A stretch of 64,000 bases of DNA from JADJLQ01 sp964405735 (GCA_964405735.1 CAYOPD010000002.1:1-64000), one strand, 5' to 3'; positions 34,885 through 44,153 are shown, numbered from the stretch's first letter. Numbers and translations are program-made. Notes: generated by a model from the sequence alone, not told the origin.

Positions 34885-37692
34885 ATGAAAGCCAAACACC
34901 TTGCACTGAGTATTTATTGCTTGTTGTCAGCTGTTGTCATCGGTCATAGCCAGACCCTGAAAGGCAAGGTCACTGACGAGGCCACGGGAGAAGCACTTAT
35001 TGGAGCAAGCGTCCAGGTAAAAGGAGGTACTATCGGTACCGTTACGGATTTTGATGGTGATTTTGAACTCAAAGTGGAAGGATTTCCCCTAACCCTAACC
35101 TTTTCTTATTTAGGATATACCTCAAAAGACGTTGAAGTCACCGACCAGAAAACCCTCAACATTTCCCTGGAAGGCGAAGCGATCACCCTCGGTGTGGTGA
35201 CCACTATGGGCCAGCGAATATCCGACAAACAAAAAGCATCCCCGCTCACAGTTGAATCCCTGGATGTGCTGGCTATTCGCCAGGCGGCCAGCGACAACTT
35301 TTACGACGGCCTTGGCACCCTAAAGGGGGTTGACCTGACCGCCGCTTCCCTGGGATTCAAGATCATCAATACCCGCGGGTTCAACAGCACCAGCCCGGTG
35401 CGGAGCCTGCAGATCATCGACGGCATAGATAACCAGGCACCGGGACTCAACTTTTCCCTGGGCAATTTCCTCGGATCTTCAGAACTGGATGTACTGCGGG
35501 TTGACCTCGTACAGGGCGCCAGCAGTGCGTTCTATGGCCCAAATGCTTTTAATGGGGTGATCAGCATGGAAACCAAAAACCCCTTTTATCAGAAAGGACT
35601 TAGCGTATATGGAAAGGTCGGCGAACGTAATTTGTTTGAAACCGGCTTCCGCTGGGCACAAACCCTAAAAAACAAAGGAGGCCTTGAAGCCTTTGGTTAT
35701 AAAATCAATTTTTCATACCTGAGGGCCGACGACTGGGTTGCCGATAATTATGATGCGGTCACCGGAACAGAATCGGCAGCATCCAATCCCGGGGGTTATG
35801 ATGCGGTCAATATATACGGGGACGAGTACTCTCCGGGGAATGACCTCACCTCCGCCCCACCCTGGTTGTTTCCGGGTGTGGGTATTTGGCATCGATCAGG
35901 TTATAAAGAGTCGGACCTGGTCGTTTATGATACACGCAATATTAAAGCCAATGCAGCCCTTCATTTCCGCACCAGGCCGACCGCCCGCGAAGAAAGCCCT
36001 GAGGTAATCCTTTCCGGAAATTTTGGCAATGGAACCACCGTATACCAGGGTGACAACCGGTTCAGTCTTCGTGGGATCCTGTTTTATCAGACCCGTCTGG
36101 AATTCAGGAAAAGGGATAAATTTTTTCTGCGCGCTTATATGACGCAGGATGATGCAGGCAAATCATACGATCCCTATTTCACTGCCCTGCGGCTGCAGGA
36201 AAAAGCCAAGGCCAACCGCAACTGGTCTGCCGATTACATCAACACCTGGCAGCGGATTTATGAACCGAAGGTTTACGAAGCGGGTTATCCGAGAATCAGG
36301 GTGGTCGTTAATCCGGATGGGACCGTCACCTCCATGTTCGATCGTGCAGCCGCTTCGAAATGGATTGCGGACAATCAAAACCTGCTGACCCAATGGCACC
36401 AGGAAAACAATAAGCTTGCAGACAAAGGCAATCCCATCAACAATTCTCTGGACCGATTCGAACCAGGTACGACTCGCTACGATCAGGCTTTGGATGAGAT
36501 CCGGAATACCTATAACAATGAAGGAGGCACCCGGTTTTTCGATCAGTCCGCCTTGTATCATGTCCATGGAGAATATAAATTCACTCCCAAATTTGTAAAT
36601 ACCTGGACCGTGGGCGCCAATGCCAGATTGTACACACCTGAAAGCCGAGGGACCATTTTCTACGATTCGGCCGGATTGAAGATCACCAATTTTGAATATG
36701 GCGTTTATACGGGAATGGAAAAAAAGACCAACGATGACCGTTGGACCTTTTCCGGAACCATGCGCCTGGATAAAAATGAAAACTTCGATTTCCTGCTGAG
36801 CCCGGCTGCCTCCATTGTATTTAAACCCCGCGCGAATAATTTCCTTCGCGTTTCTTTCGCGAGTGCCATCCGGAATCCCACCCTGTCCGATCAATACCTG
36901 CACCTGAACGTGGGCCCGGCCATCCTTGCCGGCAATATCGACGGAGTGAATAATCTGATCACAGTTTCTTCCTTCCTGGATTACATCAATACCCTTAAAA
37001 CGGACCAATTGGTCTATTTCAATATTGACCCGATACAACCTGAAAAAGTGAAGACTTTTGAAATCGGGTACCGCACCACCCTGTTCAATAAATTATACAC
37101 CGACCTGGGTTATTATTACAGCATTTACAATGACTTTCTAGGTTATAATATCGGGATTGATGCCAGTTTTGATCCCGTTTCCGGCTTTCCCCAGCGCCTT
37201 CAGGCCTACCGGTATGCCGCCAACAGCATCAACCAGGTGACTACCCAGGGTGCCTCGGCCGGCTTAAGTTATTATTTTGCCACCTATTACCAGATCCAGG
37301 GTAATTATTCCTGGAACAAACTCAACAAGGAATTTGCGGACGATCCCATCATCCCGGCCTTCAACACGCCGGAGCACAAATACAATATTGGTTTCAGCGG
37401 CAGGGATATCCCTCTGAAAATCGGAGGCCTTCGACTGAATGATTTCGGGTTTAATGTCAATTACAAATGGATTGATTCCTTCCAGTTTGAAGGATCTCCG
37501 CAGTTTACCGGATTTATACCCTCTTACAACCTTTTGGACGGACAAATAAACTGGAGAATAAGGCCCTGGAATACCACCGTCAAACTGGGTGCTTCAAACC
37601 TCCTGGACAATAAACAATTTCAGGCTTATGGAGGCCCAAGGATTGGCAGGCTGGCTTATCTCACGCTTTTGTATGAATGGAAAAAAAATTAA
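34885..37692 (+). CDS. TonB-dependent outer-membrane receptor with CarboxypepD_reg-like domain
   Basis: Outer-membrane receptor of 935 residues. After a signal peptide (about 1-22, ending GHSQ) comes the CarboxypepD_reg-like beta-sandwich (about 24-105: GKVTDEATGEALIGASV, GTVTDFDGDFEL), then a plug (about 125-240: LQIIDGIDNQAPG) and a 22-strand-type barrel ending in an aromatic-rich C-terminus (LAYLTLLYEWKKN). No SusD gene follows, so it is not a standard SusCD glycan pair; imports of peptides, metal chelates or other ligands are equally possible. The next gene encodes a T9SS-secreted hydrolase, 54 bases away. Confidence 0.9.
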   Translation: MKAKHLALSIYCLLSAVVIGHSQTLKGKVTDEATGEALIGASVQVKGGTIGTVTDFDGDFELKVEGFPLTLTFSYLGYTSKDVEVTDQKTLNISLEGEAITLGVVTTMGQRISDKQKASPLTVESLDVLAIRQAASDNFYDGLGTLKGVDLTAASLGFKIINTRGFNSTSPVRSLQIIDGIDNQAPGLNFSLGNFLGSSELDVLRVDLVQGASSAFYGPNAFNGVISMETKNPFYQKGLSVYGKVGERNLFETGFRWAQTLKNKGGLEAFGYKINFSYLRADDWVADNYDAVTGTESAASNPGGYDAVNIYGDEYSPGNDLTSAPPWLFPGVGIWHRSGYKESDLVVYDTRNIKANAALHFRTRPTAREESPEVILSGNFGNGTTVYQGDNRFSLRGILFYQTRLEFRKRDKFFLRAYMTQDDAGKSYDPYFTALRLQEKAKANRNWSADYINTWQRIYEPKVYEAGYPRIRVVVNPDGTVTSMFDRAAASKWIADNQNLLTQWHQENNKLADKGNPINNSLDRFEPGTTRYDQALDEIRNTYNNEGGTRFFDQSALYHVHGEYKFTPKFVNTWTVGANARLYTPESRGTIFYDSAGLKITNFEYGVYTGMEKKTNDDRWTFSGTMRLDKNENFDFLLSPAASIVFKPRANNFLRVSFASAIRNPTLSDQYLHLNVGPAILAGNIDGVNNLITVSSFLDYINTLKTDQLVYFNIDPIQPEKVKTFEIGYRTTLFNKLYTDLGYYYSIYNDFLGYNIGIDASFDPVSGFPQRLQAYRYAANSINQVTTQGASAGLSYYFATYYQIQGNYSWNKLNKEFADDPIIPAFNTPEHKYNIGFSGRDIPLKIGGLRLNDFGFNVNYKWIDSFQFEGSPQFTGFIPSYNLLDGQINWRIRPWNTTVKLGASNLLDNKQFQAYGGPRIGRLAYLTLLYEWKKN

Positions 37693-37746
37693 CCGGGGAT
37701 TTCTGAAAATAGCAATAAATTAACCTTTACTAATTAACACGCAGGT

Positions 37747-39357
37747 ATGAAAAAACTAAAATTCATTTTCCATATGGCATTGGCTATATGCACCCTATCC
37801 GCATATGGTCAGGGAATAAGGTATCTCCAACCGGTTTTTAATGATGTATCGGTTGCGAATACTTTTTATGGTACGAATGTGACTGTCCTTTCTGTGCCCA
37901 CAACGGGCAAAGGGACCCGCGTCCCATTGCCCGTGAGTATTTATTCACCGACAGGTGATACTGTCAAAAACCGGCCTCTGGTCATTTATATACATACCGG
38001 AAATTTTCTTCCTTTCCCTCAAAATCAGGGAACAGCCGGAAGAACCGTCAACGGAGGAGCGCTTGCCGCATTGGGGATGGGCTTTCCCGCCGACTCCCCG
38101 CTGGTTGAAATTTGTACACGGCTTGCAAAAATGGGTTATGTCGTAGCTGCCATCGATTACCGGACTGGCTGGAATCCCGTAGCCACTACCCAGACGGAAC
38201 GGGTGAATACCCTACTTAATGCAGCCTATCGTGGAGTCCAGGATTTCAGGACTGCAGTTCGTTTTTTTAAAAAAACCTTTAAAGAAGCAGGCAATCCTTA
38301 TGGGATAGACACCTCAAAAATTGTGGCCTGGGGGCAGGGCTCCGGAGGCTACGTCAGCCTGACGGGCAGTACCATGGATAATTACCTGGACATTCCCCTT
38401 GCTTCGAAAAGTAAATTTATTGGTCCTGACATAACCGGGGACGGACTTCCCGATCCTTATGTACTGCCTCCAATACACGGTGATATCTATGGAACCGCTT
38501 TCGGCGTTAATCCGTTAAATGGGGATACCTTATCACTGCCCAACCACGTTGGATACAGCAGTGACTTTCAATTATCGGTCAATATGGGCGGCGCCCTTCC
38601 CGATACTGCGTGGATGGATGGCACGGATTTGCCTGTGATTTGTTTCCAGGAACCCCGGGATCCTTTTGCACCATATAAAGAAGGGTTGGTCCTTGTTCCC
38701 AGGGGCGCAATGGCTCCTCTTCCGGTAGTGGAAGTCCAGGGCTCCTACCTGGCTGCTGAAAAAGCCCGCCGCCTGGGGCTTCAGAAAAAAATGATTGACT
38801 TGAAACTCAACGATGTATTCACCCAGGCTGCCAATGTTAAAAACGACGGTATTGAAGGCCTCTACCCGATCAACGGCCACCCGTTTAATCCTCTGGATTC
38901 CGACCCATGGAACTGGTGGGACACGGCATTCATGGCTTCGGTTGAAAGGCAATTTGGTACAGGAAACAATACCAATGGCCTCTTTACCAATCCGGATATG
39001 TCGGCTGCCAAGGCCAGGAGGTATATCGATACCATTATAGGCTATTATGCCCCCCGGGCTTTTGCCGTTCTCAACCTGGGTACCTTTGTCAATACGCCGG
39101 ACCTCCTCAAAGACACGGACGTCGGTTTCAAAATCATGCCCAATCCGATGGTGAACCAAACCCTTTTGCAAACCAACAGTGATTTTCCAATGAAATCCAT
39201 CACCTTGTATGACCTGAACGGCAGGGCTGTAAGACAACTCCCCAGTCTGAATACCAATTCCATCACCCTCTACCGTAATGAATTGCCTCAGGGAGCCTAT
39301 ATCCTGCAGGTCACATTCAAAAAAGGGGTGATCTCCAAGACCATACTCGTTCAATAA
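37747..39357 (+). CDS. T9SS-secreted alpha/beta-hydrolase (esterase-like)
   Basis: Secreted protein of 536 residues: signal peptide (about 1-21, ending SAYGQ), alpha/beta-hydrolase core and T9SS tail. The core has the RPLVIYIHTGNF oxyanion-type strand, AAIDYRTGW and the nucleophile elbow WGQGSGGY (S199), a GxSxG motif as in carboxylesterases/PHB-depolymerase-like enzymes. From about residue 455 (FKIMPNPMVNQTLL) to the end is a type A sorting domain (GAYILQV...KTILVQ). Substrate unknown. It probably works with the upstream TonB-dependent receptor. A 5-bp CCGGG/CCCGG hairpin at 39395-39415 follows, just before the assembly gap. Confidence 0.8.
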   Translation: MKKLKFIFHMALAICTLSAYGQGIRYLQPVFNDVSVANTFYGTNVTVLSVPTTGKGTRVPLPVSIYSPTGDTVKNRPLVIYIHTGNFLPFPQNQGTAGRTVNGGALAALGMGFPADSPLVEICTRLAKMGYVVAAIDYRTGWNPVATTQTERVNTLLNAAYRGVQDFRTAVRFFKKTFKEAGNPYGIDTSKIVAWGQGSGGYVSLTGSTMDNYLDIPLASKSKFIGPDITGDGLPDPYVLPPIHGDIYGTAFGVNPLNGDTLSLPNHVGYSSDFQLSVNMGGALPDTAWMDGTDLPVICFQEPRDPFAPYKEGLVLVPRGAMAPLPVVEVQGSYLAAEKARRLGLQKKMIDLKLNDVFTQAANVKNDGIEGLYPINGHPFNPLDSDPWNWWDTAFMASVERQFGTGNNTNGLFTNPDMSAAKARRYIDTIIGYYAPRAFAVLNLGTFVNTPDLLKDTDVGFKIMPNPMVNQTLLQTNSDFPMKSITLYDLNGRAVRQLPSLNTNSITLYRNELPQGAYILQVTFKKGVISKTILVQ

Positions 39358-39415
39358 TAAAGACGGATTTCCGGTTATGCCATTACCAGCGAGCCGGGAT
39401 AAAATAAAAGCCCGG

Positions 39416-39515
39416 NNNNNNNNNNNNNNNNNNNNNNNNNNNNNNNNNNNNNNNNNNNNNNNNNNNNNNNNNNNNNNNNNNNNNNNNNNNNNNNNNNNNN
39501 NNNNNNNNNNNNNNN
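39416..39515. other. Assembly gap (100 N)
   Basis: Exactly 100 N, the usual placeholder of unknown real size. It interrupts the 3' part of the aminotransferase gene on the minus strand, so the C-terminal residues and true stop of that gene are not known. Confidence 0.98.
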
Positions 39516-40618
39516 ACACTTACGCGACACCAGTGTTTGTCGTCAAAAAACCAGCTTCTCAAGCCAATGCCCTGGTTCTGCATACCCTGCACAAAAGACT
39601 TACCTTCCTTTTGAATCGGAAAAATGAGGAAGTTGGTAAAACTGGTCAGAGGCTCATAACCCAGGGTGCGCAGCCCTTTCACAGCCAGGTCGCGGGCTTC
39701 CAGATTTTTACGGACACAGAATTGTTTGAACTCTTCATCCTCCAGGGTAGCCAGGGCGCCATGCATTGAAGGCGCGTTCAGGGTAAAGTCCCAGGTCCTG
39801 TATTTTTCGAGTTCTTTGATAAACCCGGACGTCGCCATGACATAGGCCACCCGGAGCCCGGCGAAGCCATGTATTTTTGACAAGGTTTTACCAATCATCA
39901 CATTATCCCCCGCCTGCAGCCGGCGCACCATGCTGTGGCGGGCGGGATCGGGAATGTAGTCATTGTAAGCCTCGTCGACAAAAACCAGTACTTTTTTACT
40001 CACGCGGCTGCAAAAAGCATTCAGCTCATCCGGATCGACGATGGTGCTGCAGGGATTGCCCGGATTGCAGATATAGACCAGTTTAGTCTTAGGGGTAATG
40101 GCCTTCTCCATGGCCCCGAGGTCGTGTTCATACTTTTTATTGAGGGGTACTTTTATCCAGTTGCCTCCGATGGCGGAAGCGGTGGTCAGCATCAGGTCGA
40201 AGGTGGGGTGGGCGGAAATCAGGTCACCGTGTTCCAGTCCAGTGACCGCGCCGACCAGGTTGAGTATCTCGGAAAGACCTGCACATAAAAAGATTTGTTC
40301 AGGGCGGACCCCTTCGAAAGCGGCAATTTTAGATTTCAATTCAATGGCTACCGCGCGGGAATAAAGGTTGGCGTCTTTAAAGCCGTGAATGATTGCCATC
40401 TTGGCCCGGTCCGAAGGGCCGTAGGGATTTTCATTTGATGTTAGCCTGGCTTTCAAAACGACCGGAGCTTCTTCGAGCATCCACCTCCCGGTATGCGGAT
40501 GCACCCGGTTGAGGTATCGTTTGGTTTCGGCCTGCAGGCTAAAGGGCAAGGCACTGCCCAAAGCGAGGCCAAGACTGGTTTTTAACCAGTCCCTGCGACC
40601 CAGTGGTATTGACTTCAT
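39516..40618 (-). CDS. HisC-like PLP aminotransferase with Tat signal (3' end in gap)
   Basis: At least 367 residues, truncated by the gap. The N-terminus GRRDWLKTSLGLALGSALPF is a twin-arginine signal, so a folded PLP enzyme would be exported. The rest is a fold-type I aminotransferase like histidinol-phosphate aminotransferase: SNENPYGPS, CAGLSEILNLV, the NPGNPCSTIV loop, VDEAYNDYI with the PLP Asp, and the lysine block GKTLSKIHGFAGLRVAY. It stops at the conserved WCRVS just before the gap; the frame read through the N run to 39383 is not reliable. It is a homologue of HisC-like Tat enzymes of unknown substrate, probably not the housekeeping hisC. Confidence 0.82.
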
Positions 40619-40664
40619 GATTGGATGAGATTTGCTACTAATGTAAGGAAAAGCTGGAAATAAA

Positions 40665-40710
40665 CAGCGATCAGCGATCAGCGATCAGCGATCAGCGATC
40701 AGCGATCAGC
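40665..40710. repeat. Heptamer tandem repeat (CAGCGAT)n in divergent promoter region
   Basis: About 6.6 perfect copies of CAGCGAT lie between the divergent aminotransferase and DUF1080 genes. Read on the other strand the unit is GCTGATC-like, close to the GCTGATT array at 43288-43325. A change in copy number would alter the spacing of whichever promoter it touches. Confidence 0.85.
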
Positions 40711-40774
40711 AAAAATTATAAATCGTAAGCCGAGGTTTTCGCAATTCGACCTATCTTTCTGAAAACAAAACTGA

Positions 40775-41434
40775 ATGAAAAAACTGTTTATAATTTTCCT
40801 GTTCATTTCAAGTACGATGGCAAAGGCACAAGGATCCTGGACCCCTTTATTTGATGGCAAATCGCTGGCCGGCTGGCACAATTATAAAAAAACCACCGTC
40901 ACCGGATGGATGGTCGAAGACGGGGTGCTGACCACCGATGGCAAAGGTGGTGACCTGGTGACGGATAAGGAATTTGGTGATTTTATCCTGGAATTTGACT
41001 TTAAAGTCAGTCCGAAAGGCAACAGCGGTATTGTCTACAAAGTCGTCGAAGGGGAAGGGGACGCCTATTTTGCAACATACGCTTCCGGGCCTGAATACCA
41101 GCTCATCGATGATGTCCATTACCCGGCAAAACTCAATGAAACCCAGAAGACCGGGGCAAACTATGACCTGAACCCGCCCAAATCCCTGCCCTCCAAAGCC
41201 GCCGGGGAGTGGAACAGGGGCAGCATCACCGTCAAGAAAAACAAAATCACCCATAAGGTCAATGGCAAGACCGTCGTAAAATATAACTATGGGGATGAGG
41301 CCTGGAATGCGGCGGTCGCCAAGAGCAAATTCGCAAAATGGCCCTATGCCAATGCTCACCACCGGGGCAAGATCGCTTTGCAGGGCCATAACGACAGGGT
41401 TTATTTCCGGAACATCCGGATCAAAGAATTGTAA
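40775..41434 (+). CDS. Exported 3-keto-disaccharide hydrolase-like protein (DUF1080)
   Basis: Protein of 219 residues with a signal peptide ending near MAKAQ (about 19). The mature part is a concanavalin-like beta-sandwich of the DUF1080 family: GSWTPLFDGKSLAGWHNY, then GDFILEFDFKVSPKGNSGIVYKV, GPEYQLIDD and a C-terminal IALQGHNDRVYFRNIRIKEL. Family members hydrolyse 3-keto-glycosides. The next gene, 30 bases on, is a Gfo/Idh/MocA oxidoreductase, the usual partner that makes or reduces 3-keto sugars. A near -7 box (TATCTTTC) lies upstream. Confidence 0.88.
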   Translation: MKKLFIIFLFISSTMAKAQGSWTPLFDGKSLAGWHNYKKTTVTGWMVEDGVLTTDGKGGDLVTDKEFGDFILEFDFKVSPKGNSGIVYKVVEGEGDAYFATYASGPEYQLIDDVHYPAKLNETQKTGANYDLNPPKSLPSKAAGEWNRGSITVKKNKITHKVNGKTVVKYNYGDEAWNAAVAKSKFAKWPYANAHHRGKIALQGHNDRVYFRNIRIKEL

Positions 41435-41464
41435 TTTTTATCCATACGCATCATCTTCAATATT

Positions 41465-42658
41465 ATGCAAAAGGTAGCCATGCTCGGCTCTGGTTTTATC
41501 GGCCGTTTTTATGCCAAATCCATACACAACCAGAGAAGCCGCGACAAAGTCATTGCCATCTATGCCCGCAGGGAAGAAAGCGCAAGAAAATTTGCTGAGG
41601 AATACGGGTGCACTTTCTGGTCCACCGATATGGAAGAGGTCATCGCCCATCCGGAAGTGACCATGGTATGCATCGCCTTGCCCAACAATCTCCATGAGGG
41701 AGCAGTGCATCTATGCGCCAAACACCATAAAAGTGTGATTTGCACCAAACCCCTGGGCCGGAACAGCGAAGAAGCTTACCGGATGCTGAAAGCGGTTGAG
41801 GAAACCGGCATCTTTGCCGGTTACCTGGAGGACTTGTGTTATACTCCCAAAAACCTCAAAGCGGTGGCCATGGCTCAAAACGGGTCCCTGGGCCGGATCC
41901 TCTGGGCCAAATCCAGGGAAACCCATCCCGGCCCGCACAGTGATTGGTTTTGGGACAAGGAACAAGCCGGCGGGGGATGTATGCTCGACCTGGGCTGCCA
42001 TTGTGTGGAAATCGGCCGTAATTATATTGGCAAGGACGTCAAACCCATTCGGGCCTTTTGCTGGGCAGCCACCCAGGTAAAACCCATCGATGCCGAAGAC
42101 CATGCCATCGCCCTCATCGAATATGAAAACGGGGCAATCGGCCAGTTTGAAACCTCCTGGTCATTTCGAGGGGGCATGGACCTCAGGGATGAAGTGATGG
42201 GCACAGAAGGCACCATATGGCTCAACAATTTCCTTCGTACCGGCTTTGAGGCCTTCACCACCGGTAAGGGGGGCGATTATATTTCGGAAAAATCGGAAAC
42301 CAATTCCGGCTGGTTGTTCCCGGTCGGCGATGAAATCAATGAGCTGGGATATAACCATATGTTTACCGATATGTTTTCAGCCGAGGAAGAAGGGCGTGAA
42401 CCGGCGGAGACCTTCTACGATGGTTATATCGTAAACGCCATATTGGATGCGTGTTATCGATCAGCTGAAAGCGGCAAATGGGAACCCATCGAACTCAAAG
42501 AATGGCGTGGCCGCACCGGCCTGTCAAAATTCAGCGGTTACCAGGAATACGACGCCGATCATTATTTTATAAAAGAAGAAGTCACCCATGACGGAAGGCA
42601 TAAGCTGATCCTGAAAGACAAAAATTCCGGGAAGTTTGTAGAGAAAGACCTTTTGTAG
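41465..42658 (+). CDS. Gfo/Idh/MocA-family oxidoreductase
   Basis: NAD(P)-dependent oxidoreductase of 397 residues without signal peptide. The Rossmann start VAMLGSGFIGRFYAKSI and ICTKPLGRNSEEA (the EKP-type motif with Thr in place of Glu) are followed by the C-terminal alpha/beta substrate domain with CMLDLGCHCVE, which holds the catalytic His/Asp region. It lies 30 bases after the DUF1080 gene, suggesting a pair that oxidises sugars at C-3 and processes the resulting 3-keto-glycoside. Its stop is just before the second gap. Exact substrate unknown. Confidence 0.88.
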   Translation: MQKVAMLGSGFIGRFYAKSIHNQRSRDKVIAIYARREESARKFAEEYGCTFWSTDMEEVIAHPEVTMVCIALPNNLHEGAVHLCAKHHKSVICTKPLGRNSEEAYRMLKAVEETGIFAGYLEDLCYTPKNLKAVAMAQNGSLGRILWAKSRETHPGPHSDWFWDKEQAGGGCMLDLGCHCVEIGRNYIGKDVKPIRAFCWAATQVKPIDAEDHAIALIEYENGAIGQFETSWSFRGGMDLRDEVMGTEGTIWLNNFLRTGFEAFTTGKGGDYISEKSETNSGWLFPVGDEINELGYNHMFTDMFSAEEEGREPAETFYDGYIVNAILDACYRSAESGKWEPIELKEWRGRTGLSKFSGYQEYDADHYFIKEEVTHDGRHKLILKDKNSGKFVEKDLL

Positions 42659-42949
42659 AAGTTGGGAGTTGGGGGAACCTCAAACCTCNNNNNNNNNNNN
42701 NNNNNNNNNNNNNNNNNNNNNNNNNNNNNNNNNNNNNNNNNNNNNNNNNNNNNNNNNNNNNNNNNNNNNNNNNNNNNNNNNNNNNNNNGTTTGTAGAGAA
42801 AGACCTTTTGTAGAAGTTGGGAGTTGGGGGAACCTCAAACCTCAAACCTCTTACCTCAAACCTCTTACCTCAAATCTGCCATTTCATATCCCAATTATTC
42901 TTATATTAGTTTTCGAAATATTTAATTTTAAAACCAAACCTTAAATGTT
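42659..42949. repeat. Spacer with unresolved duplicated contig ends and ACCTCAA/ACCTCTT repeats
   Basis: The last 55 bases before the N run (from GTTTGTAGAG, 42634-42688) are repeated exactly after it (42789-42843). They include the 3' end of the Gfo/Idh gene, so the gap is most likely two overlapping contig ends that were not merged. The overlap runs into a 7-base array of CAAACCT/CTTACCT words (to about 42877), which would explain the failure. The remainder is an AT-rich stretch that may hold the promoter of the next small gene. Confidence 0.75.
42689..42788. other. Assembly gap (100 N), probably artefactual
   Basis: Exactly 100 N. The 55 bases on either side are identical, so the true sequence may contain no gap here at all. 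Confidence 0.97.
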
Positions 42950-43231
42950 ATGGATGCAATTCTTCCCATTTTAATCAACGCAATTTTTGGCGGCGGCGGT
43001 GGCTGGCTGGCGTCCCTGCTCAAGAAAAACGGGCTTGGCCTCGTTGGTAATCTGTTATCCGGAGCGGTAGGGGGAAATGTCCTTCCCCTGATCACCTCTG
43101 CCCTTGGCTTATTTGCCAATAGCGGGGATGGGGGCAGTCTTAACCTGACTTCTATCCTGACCGCGCTGGTGGGTGGCGGAGCTGGCTCGCTGCTAGGTGG
43201 CTTGTTCAAAAAGGCTCCGGCTGCAAAGTAA
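42950..43231 (+). CDS. Small glycine-rich hydrophobic protein
   Basis: Hypothetical protein of 93 residues with alternating hydrophobic and glycine-rich stretches (IFGGGGGWLASLL, GLVGNLLSGAVGGNVL, ALVGGGAGSLLGGLF) and a basic end (KKAPAAK). It resembles small Bacteroidota proteins with glycine-zipper-like membrane segments, but I recognise no named family. The codon pattern looks coding and the start follows an AT-rich leader; no enzyme motif. Confidence 0.65.
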   Translation: MDAILPILINAIFGGGGGWLASLLKKNGLGLVGNLLSGAVGGNVLPLITSALGLFANSGDGGSLNLTSILTALVGGGAGSLLGGLFKKAPAAK

Positions 43232-43407
43232 GTAGTAGTTGTCAGTGATCAGTAGTCGGTGGAAGCTTTCCTGATGCATCGGGAGTTGATTACTGATTAC
43301 TGATTGCTGATTGCTGATTGCTGATTCGCCCTGTCATTAATTTTTCCATAATCAATTTTAACCCTGTTTAACTATCGATTTGCGTGTTTATATCAAACAT
43401 GCCAATC
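43232..43407. repeat. Spacer with GCTGATT/ACTGATT heptamer array
   Basis: Seven-base words TTACTGA/TTGCTGA are repeated five to six times from about 43288 to 43326. Before them is a near-perfect palindrome TCCTGATGCATCGGGA (43270-43285). The array precedes the outer-membrane barrel gene by about 80 bases. Confidence 0.7.
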
Positions 43408-44088
43408 ATGAAAACATTTTTCAACTTCGCATCAGCACTTGTACTTACTTTAAACCTAACTGCACAATCCGGCATTGAACTCAGTATCGGACCCTCTTTC
43501 AGCAATGTCTCAGTCCGGGGCTTGCAGTCTTCACTCCGGCCGGACCGGACCCTGCACGCAGGACTCCAATTGCAAGCTTTATGGGACCAGGGGCTGGGTA
43601 GCGGTTTTTCTTTTGCCACGGGCTTAGGGTATAAGGAAAAAGGATTTCACGTTCGTGAGGGAATCGATATGAATGTATTTAATCTGCCGGTAAATATCGG
43701 CGTTGAAGCCATCACCACCCTGAAATACCTGGAACTTCCTTTGCAATTGAGGTACCATAGTTCGGCAGAAGGCCCGCTTGGATTTTTTGTTTTTGCAGGC
43801 CCCACCCTCTCCTATGCCCTGCAAGGCGACGTCCGGACCCGGGCCAACCTGATCTTTGACATCAATCTTACAAAAACCAAACTCAACCTGGACCAGGATA
43901 TTTATAATCGCCCGGAATGGAGCGGCCTTGCAGGTATCGGCGGTACGGTGCAACTCAAAAATGGCGCAATTACGGTCCAGGCAGGGTACCAGCAGGGATT
44001 CAGCAGGGTCGTGGATAATACCCTCCTCGACTTTCGCCTCAGGAATTATGGATTTGGCATGAATATTGGGTATAAGATAATTCTGTAA
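43408..44088 (+). CDS. Outer-membrane beta-barrel protein (porin-like)
   Basis: Protein of 226 residues from the ATG at 43408, with a signal peptide ending NLTAQ (about 20). The mature part has the alternating hydrophobic strands of an 8-stranded barrel (IELSIGPSFSNVSV, LPLQLRYHSSAEGPLGFFVFAGP) and ends in a strand closing with FGMNIGYKIIL. It fits the PorT/OmpW-like outer_membrane_beta-barrel families of Bacteroidota. Function unknown. A clear intrinsic terminator follows 27 bases after the stop. A GTG at 43384 in frame is less likely as start because it adds a non-signal extension. Confidence 0.8.
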   Translation: MKTFFNFASALVLTLNLTAQSGIELSIGPSFSNVSVRGLQSSLRPDRTLHAGLQLQALWDQGLGSGFSFATGLGYKEKGFHVREGIDMNVFNLPVNIGVEAITTLKYLELPLQLRYHSSAEGPLGFFVFAGPTLSYALQGDVRTRANLIFDINLTKTKLNLDQDIYNRPEWSGLAGIGGTVQLKNGAITVQAGYQQGFSRVVDNTLLDFRLRNYGFGMNIGYKIIL

Positions 44089-44114
44089 GGACTTTTTTTA
44101 ATCCCAAAAATGAA

Positions 44115-44153
44115 GTGTGGAAACCCAGACCCGGGGTTTCCGCACTTTTTTTT
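44115..44153 (+). terminator. Rho-independent terminator
   Basis: Twelve-pair stem (GTGTGGAAACCC with GGGTTTCCGCAC, one G-T pair) around a 7-base loop, followed by eight T. This is the cleanest intrinsic terminator in the window and ends the barrel-protein gene. Confidence 0.92.

Noticed and set aside
38572..39519. Minus-strand open frame running through the N gap
   Set aside because: It is opposite the T9SS hydrolase and only continues because N codons are read as open.
40665..40710. Short tandem repeats considered as a CRISPR array
   Set aside because: Units are 7 bases and contiguous with no spacers; no cas genes in the window.
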